This document shows, piece after piece, positions 17,284 through 23,706 of a stretch of 64,000 nt of DNA. The translations under genes and the position numbers were made by a program. The notes under the pieces were generated by a model that was not told where the DNA came from, made no database searches, and saw only the letters and a list, made by a program, of their open reading frames with translations. Location of the stretch: positions 609,325-673,324 of the forward strand of contig NZ_GG697142.2 of the NCBI RefSeq assembly GCF_000155955.1, read 5' to 3'. How positions within the stretch are numbered: the first letter of the stretch is position 1; each line of letters starts with the position of its first letter. Origin of the DNA: Mitsuokella multacida DSM 20544. Lineage in GTDB: Bacteria > Bacillota > Negativicutes > Selenomonadales > Selenomonadaceae.

Positions 17284-17421
17284 AGATAAAAAGAGCGAAC
17301 CTAAGATGGTCGGCTCGGCATATCTGATGTCTAAAAAAATTTCAGCCATACAAACAGCGCGGCAGACGCTGATGGCCACCGTACATCCCGAAGAAGTCGT
17401 CCCTGGCAGGACGGCTTTTTC
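17284..17421 (+). ncRNA. Candidate antisense RNA (type I antitoxin-like)
   Basis: A promoter (17249-17277) and a terminator (17394-17420) bound a ~138-nt transcript with no convincing coding frame. It points towards the 3' end of the small hydrophobic peptide gene on the other strand (stop at 17445), and the terminator hairpin lies in the region into which the peptide mRNA must run. The geometry matches convergent type I toxin-antitoxin pairs such as txpA/RatA and bsrG/SR4 of Bacillus subtilis. No sequence homology to those is claimed. Confidence 0.4.
17394..17420 (+). terminator. Terminator of the candidate antisense RNA
   Basis: AAGTCGTCC (17394-17402) pairs with GGACGGCTT (17409-17417) across a 6-nt loop, with one G-T pair, and T5 follows (17416-17420). 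The same hairpin read on the minus strand could end the peptide mRNA, though with a weaker T run. Confidence 0.7.
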
Positions 17422-17444
17422 ATTTTGAGGTGTACGCCGAAGGG

Positions 17445-17612
17445 TTACTTGCGAATGATGCGGAGGAGTTCCAGCAGGAACTTCCCGTCAATGACCCCGA
17501 AGGAAGCCAGCACAATCAAGGCGAGGAAGACCAGCACTGAGAGTGCAGCCAGTCCGCAGACCGTGAAGATAGCGACCTCCGAGGAGAGAAACGCTTCCAT
17601 GGAAGCAGGCAT
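17445..17612 (-). CDS. 55-residue hydrophobic peptide (candidate type I toxin or small membrane protein)
   Basis: A minus-strand frame starting at ATG 17612 (or the second ATG at 17600) encodes MPASMEAFLSSEVAIFTVCG, one long hydrophobic helix (residues ~13-40), GVIDGKFLLELLRIIRK and TAA: a single-span membrane peptide with a basic tail. No strong ribosome site sits at the usual distance; a GAAAGGGA stretch lies about 26 bases upstream. A good promoter lies 148 bp upstream and the ~140-nt leader is full of hairpins: GGGG/CCCC at about 17740-17750, ACAGCA/TGCTGT at about 17713-17727, and ACGTGA/TCACGT at 17617-17639. A long folded leader, a tiny hydrophobic product and a convergent small RNA are the usual marks of a type I toxin. 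It could also be a small membrane regulator. Confidence 0.45.
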   Translation of the reverse strand: MPASMEAFLSSEVAIFTVCGLAALSVLVFLALIVLASFGVIDGKFLLELLRIIRK

Positions 17613-17759
17613 TCGTCACGTGACACCAGAGGCATCACGTCCCTTTCTATCTTGGATTTATGCCAGAGCCAGACGGCTCGACTACCGATGACCATCAAAT
17701 TGCATCGTAGATGACAGCAAAATGCTGTGTTAGCTCTAAGGGGGAATCCCCTCTATTGT

Positions 17760-17788
17760 AGTATAGCAGGGATGGGAGATGCCAGCAA
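17760..17788 (-). promoter_or_regulatory. Promoter of the hydrophobic peptide gene
   Basis: On the minus strand TTGCTG (17788-17783), 17-bp spacer, TATACT (17765-17760). Transcription would begin near 17753, giving a leader of about 140 nt. Confidence 0.6.
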
Positions 17789-17924
17789 GGGTAGATGCGT
17801 GGTGCGCAACTCGTCCATGGACCTCTTCCGTCAGCCTGCGGCTGCCACCTTCCCTGTGTGCGGGGGTACACCGCTTGGAGGTTGAGGTGAAATGAGTTTG
17901 GGATGAGCTTGCAAGACCATGGAC

Positions 17925-18152
17925 CTCTTCCACCGCTAACGCGGTCCCCCTTCCCCGTGCGCGGGGAAGGCTTTTTTGTTCGGGGAATTTTGTTGGTTTT
18001 TGGGGGTGGCTGGGGAGCGTTGCCTTCCCCGGGTGGGGAAGGTGCCGAGCTTGCGAGGCGGAAGGGTGCTATGGGCTCGTTGAGGAGCATGGCCTAAGTG
18101 AATGCGATTCATGGGCTCGACGGGAGAGTGTGGCTTGGAGCTGCGATTGACT
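17925..18152 (+). repeat. GC-rich intergenic repeat with palindromes, copy 3
   Basis: Contains CCTTCCCC...GGGGAAGG followed by CTTTTTTG (17950-17977), which looks like a terminator. A second hairpin CCTTCCCC-GGGT-GGGGAAGG follows (about 18023-18042), then GTGCCGAGCTTGCGAGGCGG. Then come GAATGCGATTCATGGGCTCG, ACGGG and a TTGACT -35 box (18147). Block order matches the copy at 17101-17254. Confidence 0.7.
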
Positions 18153-18192
18153 TTTCCCTCCTTCTGTATTACAATGTATTACAGAAGGAGGG
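18147..18192 (+). promoter_or_regulatory. Promoter and palindromic operator of relBE
   Basis: TTGACT (18147-18152), 17-bp spacer, TACAAT (18170-18175). A perfect 13-bp inverted repeat, CCCTCCTTCTGTA (18156-18168) / TACAGAAGGAGGG (18180-18192), straddles the -10 box, and its right arm holds the ribosome site. Since transcription should begin near 18182, the palindrome acts on DNA rather than as an RNA hairpin; it is a fitting site for autorepression by the ribbon-helix-helix antitoxin. Confidence 0.7.
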
Positions 18193-18199
18193 GTTCTTT

Positions 18200-18421
18200 A
18201 TGACTATATCGGTTCGTTTGAATGACAATGATGCGATGCTTTTCCGCAAGTATGCTGAGATGAATGGGATATCGATGTCGGAGCTGGTCCGCCGCGCTGT
18301 GTTGGAGCGGATTGAGGATGACTTTGACATGAAGTGCTACGAGAAGGCCATGAAGGAATACCGCGAGAACCCGGAGACGTTTACCTTGGATGAAGTGGAG
18401 AAGGAGCTGGGCCTCGCGTGA
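18200..18421 (+). CDS. relB: RelB/DinJ-type antitoxin
   Basis: 73 residues from the ATG at 18200, which has AAGGAGGGG just upstream. SVRLNDNDAMLFRKYAEMNG followed by ISMSELVRRAVLERIEDDFD is a ribbon-helix-helix DNA-binding start; the C-terminal part (EYRENPETFTLDEVEKELG) would wrap the toxin. It neutralises RelE and represses its own operon at the palindrome over the promoter. The last bases overlap the GTG of the toxin gene (GTGA), giving coupled translation. Confidence 0.85.
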   Translation: MTISVRLNDNDAMLFRKYAEMNGISMSELVRRAVLERIEDDFDMKCYEKAMKEYRENPETFTLDEVEKELGLA

Positions 18422-18684
18422 CGTACCATGTGCTTTTCACACCGGCGGCCAAAAAGGCCCTGAAGAAAATGGACCGTCACACGGCCGCATTGCTTTTGGG
18501 ATGGATTCGCAAGAATCTGGAGGGCTGCGAGAACCCGCGTCAGCACGGCAAGGGCTTCACCGCCAACCATAGCGGTGAATGGCGTTACCGCGTCGGCGAC
18601 TATCGCCTGATAGCCGATATCCAGGACGAGCGCGTCGTCATCCTGATGCTGCACGTCGGGCATCGCCGAGAGATTTATTCATGA
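18418..18684 (+). CDS. relE: RelE/ParE-family toxin
   Basis: 88 residues. VLFTPAAKKALKKMDRHTAA..LLGWI, GEWRYRVGDYRLIADIQDER and VVILMLHVGHRREIYS follow the RelE fold (alpha, beta, with basic residues R..R..R and a terminal Y). RelE toxins cut mRNA in the ribosomal A site. GTG start overlapping relB by 4 nt. The module is immediately followed by a long hairpin. Confidence 0.88.
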   Translation: MTYHVLFTPAAKKALKKMDRHTAALLLGWIRKNLEGCENPRQHGKGFTANHSGEWRYRVGDYRLIADIQDERVVILMLHVGHRREIYS

Positions 18685-18689
18685 TGACG

Positions 18690-18731
18690 CAAGGACCGCC
18701 CTGCAGTTGCTGTGCTGCAGGGCGGTCCTTG
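18690..18731. terminator. 17-bp perfect hairpin after relBE
   Basis: CAAGGACCGCCCTGCAG (18690-18706) pairs perfectly with 18715-18731 across an 8-nt loop. There is no T run on either side, so it may slow or protect transcript ends of both relBE and the minus-strand higA rather than being a simple terminator. Confidence 0.55.
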
Positions 18732-18750
18732 GTATCCGGAGCGGTTTTGC

Positions 18751-19017
18751 TTAGGCAATGCATGGCTCGATTTTATCGAGCTCGTGCTTCATGTCGATTT
18801 TTTGGTTGCGGATGTCGATGTCGTTCTGGAGATCGAGGAAATAGCGGTCGCTGACGCCGAAATACTTGCCGAGGCGAAGGGAGGTGTCTACCGTGACCTT
18901 GCGCTTGTTCCGCAGGATTTCCTGGATGCGCGATACCGGCACATGGATGTCTTTCGCCAGCCGGTACGCGGAAATCCCCATCGGTTCCATGAATTCTTCC
19001 CAGAGGATTTCCGACAT
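18751..19017 (-). CDS. higA: HigA-type antitoxin (XRE family), orphan
   Basis: 88 residues from the ATG at 19017 (MSEILWEEFMEPMGISAYRLAKDI). A Cro/CI-type helix-turn-helix (AYRLAKDIHVPVSRIQEIL..KRKVTVDTSLRLGKYFG) of the HigA/VapI class. HigA normally pairs with a HigB mRNA endonuclease encoded just upstream, but here the upstream sequence is an IS66 transposase fragment, so the toxin gene has been lost. The promoter may be lost too, so expression is uncertain. Confidence 0.75.
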   Translation of the reverse strand: MSEILWEEFMEPMGISAYRLAKDIHVPVSRIQEILRNKRKVTVDTSLRLGKYFGVSDRYFLDLQNDIDIRNQKIDMKHELDKIEPCIA

Positions 19018-19105
19018 TCGCCGCTGCTGAAGACCCACATGTAGGATTTCGTCGGATTCTTGCGTTCCTTATCTTTGCCCATGGACGTCAGGGCCGCGTT
19101 CCAAT
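19018..19105 (-). pseudogene. IS66 transposase internal fragment fused to higA
   Basis: The minus strand reads ALTSMGKDKERKNPTKSYMW and VFSSG, with PTKSYMWV(F/Y) being the IS66 transposase motif next to the second catalytic Asp. The nucleotide block around TTTGCCCATGGACGTCAGGG (19074-19093) also occurs at about 8269-8288. It ends a few bases before the higA start. Confidence 0.65.
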
Positions 19106-19669
19106 TCAATTATTCGCTGGCTTTAGTAAATCCGCTAAACAGTATTCTTTTTGACCGCGTAACCTTTTGTATTCTGTGATGGCACAAATCAATTTTGTGA
19201 CATCGCAGAAATAATCTTCCAGAAAATCTTTGCTCTTAATGTGCTTACCTAGGGAAAGTTCTTCTTTGCAGTATAGGCTTGGTTTTAAAGAAGATTTTTT
19301 GCTCTTTATATACTTATCGTAGGTACCTTCTGCAATAATCAAAAGTGTTTCAATCTCAGGTCGTGTGTAAATATTATACACTGGATATCGTCCTTGATAA
19401 ACAGGTTGTAATCGGAAGTTTTCACTGCGGGAATCCAATATCCTTAGGATGACAACAGATTTTGTATAGCCCCGCTGTAAATACTCCCTTTCAATCTCAC
19501 TAGCTTTTCTTTTCCTGGTGATAGAGCGTCCGACCAGGTTATCCCTACTAAAGCATAGACAATCATGATCTAGCAGGAGATTCATAATTGTTTCTTCTGC
19601 GGCACCTTCACAAATGCAAATGACGTAACCATCGGCGAGCATATCCAGATTTATTTTATCGTTTGACAT
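19106..19669 (-). CDS. Small TOPRIM/RloB-like partner of the AAA ATPase
   Basis: 187 residues. GYVICICEGAAEETIMNLLLDHD (the CEG..EE start), VILRILDSRSENFRL and IYTRPEIETLLIIAEGTY have the order of a TOPRIM-like or RloB-like nuclease core (E, then D, then an E-containing helix). It is smaller than classical RloB or AriB proteins. The start overlaps the ATPase stop by 19 nt, so both are made together. By analogy with AbiL, PARIS and other ATPase/TOPRIM pairs it could be the effector of an abortive-infection system. The fold is read from motifs only. Confidence 0.5.
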   Translation of the reverse strand: MSNDKINLDMLADGYVICICEGAAEETIMNLLLDHDCLCFSRDNLVGRSITRKRKASEIEREYLQRGYTKSVVILRILDSRSENFRLQPVYQGRYPVYNIYTRPEIETLLIIAEGTYDKYIKSKKSSLKPSLYCKEELSLGKHIKSKDFLEDYFCDVTKLICAITEYKRLRGQKEYCLADLLKPANN

Positions 19670-20838
19670 AAATAATCCTCCAATGCTTGCATGTTCTCAT
19701 AAAGAGGAGCTGTCCCTGTTATGTAATTAGAAAGGATGACCTCACTTTTCTTTAAATCGTTACGCCGTACTAAGCTTGAATAGTTGGAAAGCTCAATGCC
19801 GTTTTGATTTCTTCTTGCGATGTAGATATTATCTTTTCGGTCCATAAAATCAAGAATCTCTGCGTAATGAGTCGTGAAAATCAAACATGCCCCACGTGGA
19901 TTGATTTTTGGATTTTTGAAGATGTCTGTAATCATATGAATCAACTCTTTGTTCATATGATTTTCCAATTCATCAACAATGAGATATCCGCCAGTTTCGA
20001 GAACATTTTTTATCAAGAATAGAATATTCTTTCCCTTTATAGTGCCAGATGAGATGATGTTATCCAGCACGAATGGGGAATAAACTACTCTGGATTTTTT
20101 GTCACCTCTGAACCGAATTGTATATACAATCCCGTCGTCAGAGTCTTTGGCATTGAATTCATCCAGCATCGGATCGAACGCATGAAGAATTGCAGGATCG
20201 GTTGCTCCTCTTGCTACCGATATATTCACATTCGTGAATAAAATGAGTTGCTGCAAAGAAGTATCTGCATCCCTGGTAATAGAAAGCGAGATACTGGTAT
20301 CTGGCAACATCATTGCGAGTGTTTCCTTCGAAATAGTAGATCTTTGCATAAATTGACATTTTTGCTTACCGGAAGCACATGTGTCATAACGGAATGGGTC
20401 ATCCTTTGACCGTATATCTTGCAAACTCTTTCCATATAAGAACTCATCTTTGTAATAAAGGCGATCTGCGTCCGCATTATCCTTCTTTATCCCAATAATA
20501 GAACAGAGTTGCCAACACATATTATCGCAAATAAATGTAACAGTGATTTCTGTACCGTCACGTAATAATTCTTTGCCTAAAAGGTTTTTATCATTCAATG
20601 TAGCATTGTTCAAAACAATAGACATAGCAAAGAAGAGTAACTTTAATGACGAAGTTTTCCCCGAGGCATTGATGCCAATGATAGCCTCAAGTTTTTGTGT
20701 ATAAATGGAACGCTGGATGGAAAAGACTTGCGTTTTATCTGTAACGCGATCAGATGCCATGAAGTTAAAAGAGAACGTACCGTTTTCATAAAGTGGCAGG
20801 TTGCGATATGCCACCTTTAAAATGCGAATAGTCTTCAT
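19651..20838 (-). CDS. AAA-family ATPase (OLD/RloA/AbiLi-like) of a two-gene defence system
   Basis: 395 residues from the ATG at 20838, chosen for the GGGAGG site 8 nt upstream. Walker A GINASGKT (55-62); Walker B YLIVDELENH (about 305-314), as in SMC/OLD-like ATPases; a histidine switch IFTTHYAEILDFM follows. This ABC-type ATPase class forms the sensor/scaffold of several anti-phage systems. AT-rich, with its own promoter under a 19-bp inverted repeat. Followed by the small partner gene in an overlapping frame. Confidence 0.75.
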   Translation of the reverse strand: MKTIRILKVAYRNLPLYENGTFSFNFMASDRVTDKTQVFSIQRSIYTQKLEAIIGINASGKTSSLKLLFFAMSIVLNNATLNDKNLLGKELLRDGTEITVTFICDNMCWQLCSIIGIKKDNADADRLYYKDEFLYGKSLQDIRSKDDPFRYDTCASGKQKCQFMQRSTISKETLAMMLPDTSISLSITRDADTSLQQLILFTNVNISVARGATDPAILHAFDPMLDEFNAKDSDDGIVYTIRFRGDKKSRVVYSPFVLDNIISSGTIKGKNILFLIKNVLETGGYLIVDELENHMNKELIHMITDIFKNPKINPRGACLIFTTHYAEILDFMDRKDNIYIARRNQNGIELSNYSSLVRRNDLKKSEVILSNYITGTAPLYENMQALEDYLCQTIK

Positions 20839-20857
20839 GTTAATACCTCCCGATAAT

Positions 20858-20886
20858 ATTTTACCATATTTCACACATATAAACAA
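20858..20886 (-). promoter_or_regulatory. Promoter of the ATPase operon
   Basis: On the minus strand TTGTTT (20886-20881), 17-bp spacer, TAAAAT (20863-20858). The -35 box and spacer are covered by one arm of the inverted repeat at 20867-20911. Confidence 0.65.
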
Positions 20887-20911
20887 GTATTATGTTTATA
20901 TGTGTGAAATA
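20867..20911. repeat. Perfect 19-bp inverted repeat over the ATPase promoter
   Basis: TATTTCACACATATAAACA (20867-20885) is perfectly complementary to 20893-20911, with a 7-bp centre. It lies upstream of the expected transcription start, so it would work as DNA (operator) or mark the edge of the inserted cassette: the next plus-strand bases begin a truncated acyltransferase. Confidence 0.75.
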
Positions 20912-21135
20912 ACCGCATCGCCGGGACGGTGTTGGGCATCTACCTGATTCACGACAACCAGCTCAAGCGTGTGCTGATCTGGGACTACATCTTCCCAAAC
21001 CTCGACTATCTCCACTCGTCCTGGTTCGTGCTGTTCTTCATCAGAAAGGTGCTCGCTGTATTCATCATCTGCAGTGCCATCGAGCTCCTGCGCAAACGCT
21101 ATGTCGAGCGGCTCATGGCCGCGGCGGTTGACCGC
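20911..21135 (+). pseudogene. Acyltransferase (type 3) C-terminal fragment
   Basis: The plus strand reads NRIAGTVLGIYLIHDNQLKR and VLIWDYIFP...SSWFVLFFIRKVLAVFIICSAIELLRKRYVE. The YLIHDN motif, two hydrophobic helices and a basic end are typical of the last two membrane spans of polysaccharide O-acetyltransferases. The rest of the gene is missing and the frame starts exactly at the right arm of the inverted repeat. Another relic of the sugar locus. GC-rich again. Confidence 0.7.
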
Positions 21136-21190
21136 CGTTGGCCGCCCGTACAACGCATGGCATGCGCCGTGCAGGCGAAGTGGATGAGGT

Positions 21191-21272
21191 CCATGGGCTT
21201 GGTGGGGGAATGCGGCCTGAGTGAATGCAATCCATGGGCTCGGCGGGGACTGTGTCTGACGAGGGATTGACG
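21191..21272 (+). repeat. Promoter-adjacent repeat, copy 4
   Basis: CCATGGGCTTGGTGGGGGAA...CTGAGTGAATGCAATCCATG and GGCTCGGCGGGG are the same blocks as at 17186-17254 and 18070-18152, again followed by a -35 box (TTGACG, 21267). Confidence 0.65.
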
Positions 21273-21295
21273 GGCGGGCGGGAGTGTGCTATCAT
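21267..21295 (+). promoter_or_regulatory. Promoter of ssrA
   Basis: TTGACG (21267-21272), 17-bp spacer, TATCAT (21290-21295). Transcription would start about 50 nt before the mature tmRNA. Confidence 0.7.
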
Positions 21296-21354
21296 TAAGG
21301 ATACCAAATGTGGAGTCATCCACGCTGTCGCGTCTTTGGGACGTGATTTTGTAG

Positions 21355-21691
21355 GGGGATGTAAAGGTTTCGACGGGGTATTGAAGCCACGAAGTTCGCA
21401 GGCCAATGGTCATGAACGCCTGAAGCTTGACCGCTAAATTCAACTGACGAAGCTGAATACGCTTACGCTGCCTGAGCCTAGCTCAGATAGCCCCTCTGGA
21501 AGTACGAACCGTCAGCCAACCCGGAGGTTTTAAATAAAGACGGCAGTTTCCTGTTTTGTAAAAACAGGTGGTGGAGAACTCTGAATCCCAGAGTTCCGCT
21601 CCTATGATGCCCGCATTCTCGGGCTATTGCGATAATGCTTTGTGATGTGGATGTATTTCGGACAGGAGTTCGATTCTCCTCATCTCCACCA
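21355..21691 (+). ncRNA. ssrA: tmRNA
   Basis: The 5' end GGGGATG (21355-21361) pairs with CATCTCC before the terminal ACCA (21681-21691) as an alanyl-tRNA-like acceptor stem. GTAAAGGTTTCGACGGG near the start and GGAGTTCGATTCTCC (the T arm) near the end are standard. The internal tag frame reads NSTDEAEYAYAA and stops with TGA at 21473-21475; the codon before AAT is CTA, so the resume codon is unclear, as alanine (GCN) is usual. tmRNA rescues stalled ribosomes and tags the product for proteolysis together with SmpB. Confidence 0.93.
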
Positions 21692-21722
21692 AATTGGACA
21701 ATCGCTGCCTGCGGGCGGCTTG

Positions 21723-21752
21723 AGGCCTGGACCTTTTGGTCCGGGCCTTTTT
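21723..21752 (+). terminator. Terminator of ssrA
   Basis: AGGCCTGGACC (21723-21733) pairs with GGTCCGGGCCT (21738-21748) around TTTT, followed by T4. One G-T pair. Confidence 0.85.
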
Positions 21753-21858
21753 GTGTTTCGCGGCTGATCCGTATCCCCCTGGGAGGCTTACGCGGGCCAT
21801 GAAGATGACGTATAATGGAAGCATCGATTATCACGCTTTTTATAGGGGAGATGAATTC

Positions 21859-22872
21859 ATGCATATTCCAGAGAACTACCTGAGTCCATCGACGTGTGCG
21901 GTGCTGGGCGCGGCGATGGCGCCGGTCTGGTTCGTGGCGGTCGCGAAGGTGCGGCGCCATGTGCCGCAGGAGAAGCTGCCGCTCTTGGGCATTGCGGCGG
22001 CATTGTCGTTCCTCGGCATGATGTTCAATGTGCCGCTGCCGGGCGGCACGACGGGTCATGCGGTGGGCGGCACGCTGATCGCGATCCTGTTCGGGCCGTA
22101 CGCAGCTTGTCTTTCGGTCAGTGTTGCGCTGCTCATCCAGGCCTTGTTCTTCGGCGATGGCGGCATCCTGGCCTTTGGCGCGAACTGCTTCAACATGGCA
22201 TTCGTGCTGCCATTCACGGGCTATGCGGTCTACCAGCTTGTGCGCCGTCATCTGAAATCGCCGTCGGGCGAGTACATCGCGGCGGGGCTCGGCGCGTATG
22301 CGGGCATCAATGCGGCGGCGCTCGTGGCGGCCATCGAGTTCGGCGTGCAGCCGCTGCTGTTCACGGATGCGGCGGGCCAGGCGCTCTACTGCCCGTATCC
22401 GCTCTGGATCTCGGTGCCGGCGATGATGGTCGGCCACCTGACGATCTTCGGCCTCGCGGAGGTCGTCTTCACGACGGCGGTGCTCGCGTACCTGCGCAAG
22501 ACGTCGCCGGACCTCTTCCAGTCGGTCCGCATGAAGACGAACCGCGCGCTCTACGGCCTCATCGCGGCGCTGATTGTCTGCACGCCGCTCGGGCTGCTCG
22601 CAGCCGGCACGGCCTGGGGCGAGTGGGACTCCTCGGAGCTCGCGGAACAGGATTTCCTCGGCTCGGCGCTCGGCTACACGCCGGCTGGCATGGAGCAGGG
22701 CTTCTCGTTTGAGGCGCTGTTCCCGGACTATGCGATTGCGGGGCTGCCGGAGGCCTTTGGCTACATCCTCTCGGCACTGATTGGCACGGCTTTGCTCGTC
22801 ATCGTGTTCAAGATGGCGGCACCGCTCTTCGCCTCGCACACGGATTACGGTGATTCGGTCTCGAATCACTGA
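21859..22872 (+). CDS. cbiM: ECF-type cobalt/nickel transporter substrate component CbiM/NikM with fused C-terminal domain
   Basis: 337 residues from the ATG at 21859 with GGGGAG 8 nt upstream. The mature N-terminus MHIPENYLSP supplies the metal-binding Met-His at positions 1-2; GTTGHAVGG (about 72-80) is the second conserved metal site with His. Six or so membrane helices follow. The last ~90 residues (after AAGTAWGEW) resemble the CbiN/PDGLE-type domain, which explains why no separate cbiN is seen. With CbiQ and CbiO it imports Co2+ or Ni2+. No cobalamin or NiCo riboswitch was recognised upstream, so regulation is unclear. Confidence 0.9.
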   Translation: MHIPENYLSPSTCAVLGAAMAPVWFVAVAKVRRHVPQEKLPLLGIAAALSFLGMMFNVPLPGGTTGHAVGGTLIAILFGPYAACLSVSVALLIQALFFGDGGILAFGANCFNMAFVLPFTGYAVYQLVRRHLKSPSGEYIAAGLGAYAGINAAALVAAIEFGVQPLLFTDAAGQALYCPYPLWISVPAMMVGHLTIFGLAEVVFTTAVLAYLRKTSPDLFQSVRMKTNRALYGLIAALIVCTPLGLLAAGTAWGEWDSSELAEQDFLGSALGYTPAGMEQGFSFEALFPDYAIAGLPEAFGYILSALIGTALLVIVFKMAAPLFASHTDYGDSVSNH

Positions 22873-22899
22873 TGGTATTTAGAATCTGAGGTGTTCTTC

Positions 22900-23706
22900 A
22901 TGAAGGATTTGCCGGAATGGGCAAAGCGCGAAGAATCATATCGACCTGACAAGGACCGGGATGCATTCATCTCCCGGTCTCTTTTGCGTATGATGGAGAT
23001 GCTCAAGGTACTGCGCGCGCAGGCGGGAAGGCGTCACCGCGGGCAGGCGGGGGCGGCGCTCGCGCTCTTGCTGCTCCTGCTGCTCGCTGTCGTGACGGCG
23101 CGCACGCCGGCGTTCCTCTGGACGGTGCTCGGCGGGGAGCTCGTGCTCATGACGGCGCTGACGGGCGCGCAGCTGCGCAAGATCATCGCGGGGGCGCTGA
23201 CGGCTGCTGTCTTTTGCCTGCTGCTCGTGCTGCCGGCGGTCGTCTTCTGGGGGCCGGGGCCGTCGCTCTTGCTGCCGTTCAAGACGTTCCTCTGCGTGAC
23301 GGCACTCAATCTCCTGCAGCAGTATTTCTCGTGGCATGAGATCACGGCGGCACTGCGGCGCTTTCATCTGCCGCCGGAGGTCATCTTCATCCTCGACACG
23401 ACGCTTCGCTATCTCGTCGTGCTCGGGGATCAGGCGTCGCTGCTGCTTACCTCGCTGAAGCTGCGCTCGGTCGGCCACAACCCGCGCAAGCACAAGGCGA
23501 TGGCGGGCATCATGGGCATCGTCGTGCAGCGCTCGCAGCGGCTCTCGCTCGAGATGGCGGAGGCGATGCGTTGCCGCTGCTTTACGGGGGAGTACCCGCG
23601 CCTGGAGGGGCCGCGGGAAAAGGGGGCTCTATGGGGCCGCCTCATCCCGTGCCTGCTCGTCGCGTTTTATGTGTTCTTGTATCTGCGCTTGGAGGGATTC
23701 ATTTGA
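22900..23706 (+). CDS. cbiQ: ECF transporter transmembrane component CbiQ
   Basis: 268 residues from the ATG at 22900 (GAGGTG seven bases upstream; the GTG at 22891 is part of that site). After a charged start (SLLRMMEMLKVLRA) come helices LALLLLLLLAVVTA, LWTVLGGELVLMTAL and others. The coupling region carries the Ala-Arg-Gly-like motifs of the T component: TSLKLRSVG (about 188) and SLEMAEAMRCRCFTGEYPR (about 220). It couples the ATPase to the CbiM core. The gene overlaps cbiO by 4 nt. Confidence 0.9.
   Translation: MKDLPEWAKREESYRPDKDRDAFISRSLLRMMEMLKVLRAQAGRRHRGQAGAALALLLLLLLAVVTARTPAFLWTVLGGELVLMTALTGAQLRKIIAGALTAAVFCLLLVLPAVVFWGPGPSLLLPFKTFLCVTALNLLQQYFSWHEITAALRRFHLPPEVIFILDTTLRYLVVLGDQASLLLTSLKLRSVGHNPRKHKAMAGIMGIVVQRSQRLSLEMAEAMRCRCFTGEYPRLEGPREKGALWGRLIPCLLVAFYVFLYLRLEGFI

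Noticed and set aside
17101-18152. Possible CRISPR array because of recurring GC-rich blocks
   Set aside because: Blocks are few, unequal in length, irregularly spaced and include terminator-like hairpins; no cas gene.
21355-21691. tmRNA as attachment site of the island
   Set aside because: The island lies on the 5' side of ssrA and no duplicated ssrA 3' end or integrase was found.
21478-22869. Minus-strand open frame over tmRNA and cbiM
   Set aside because: Low-complexity Arg-rich shadow; the tmRNA and CbiM explain the region.
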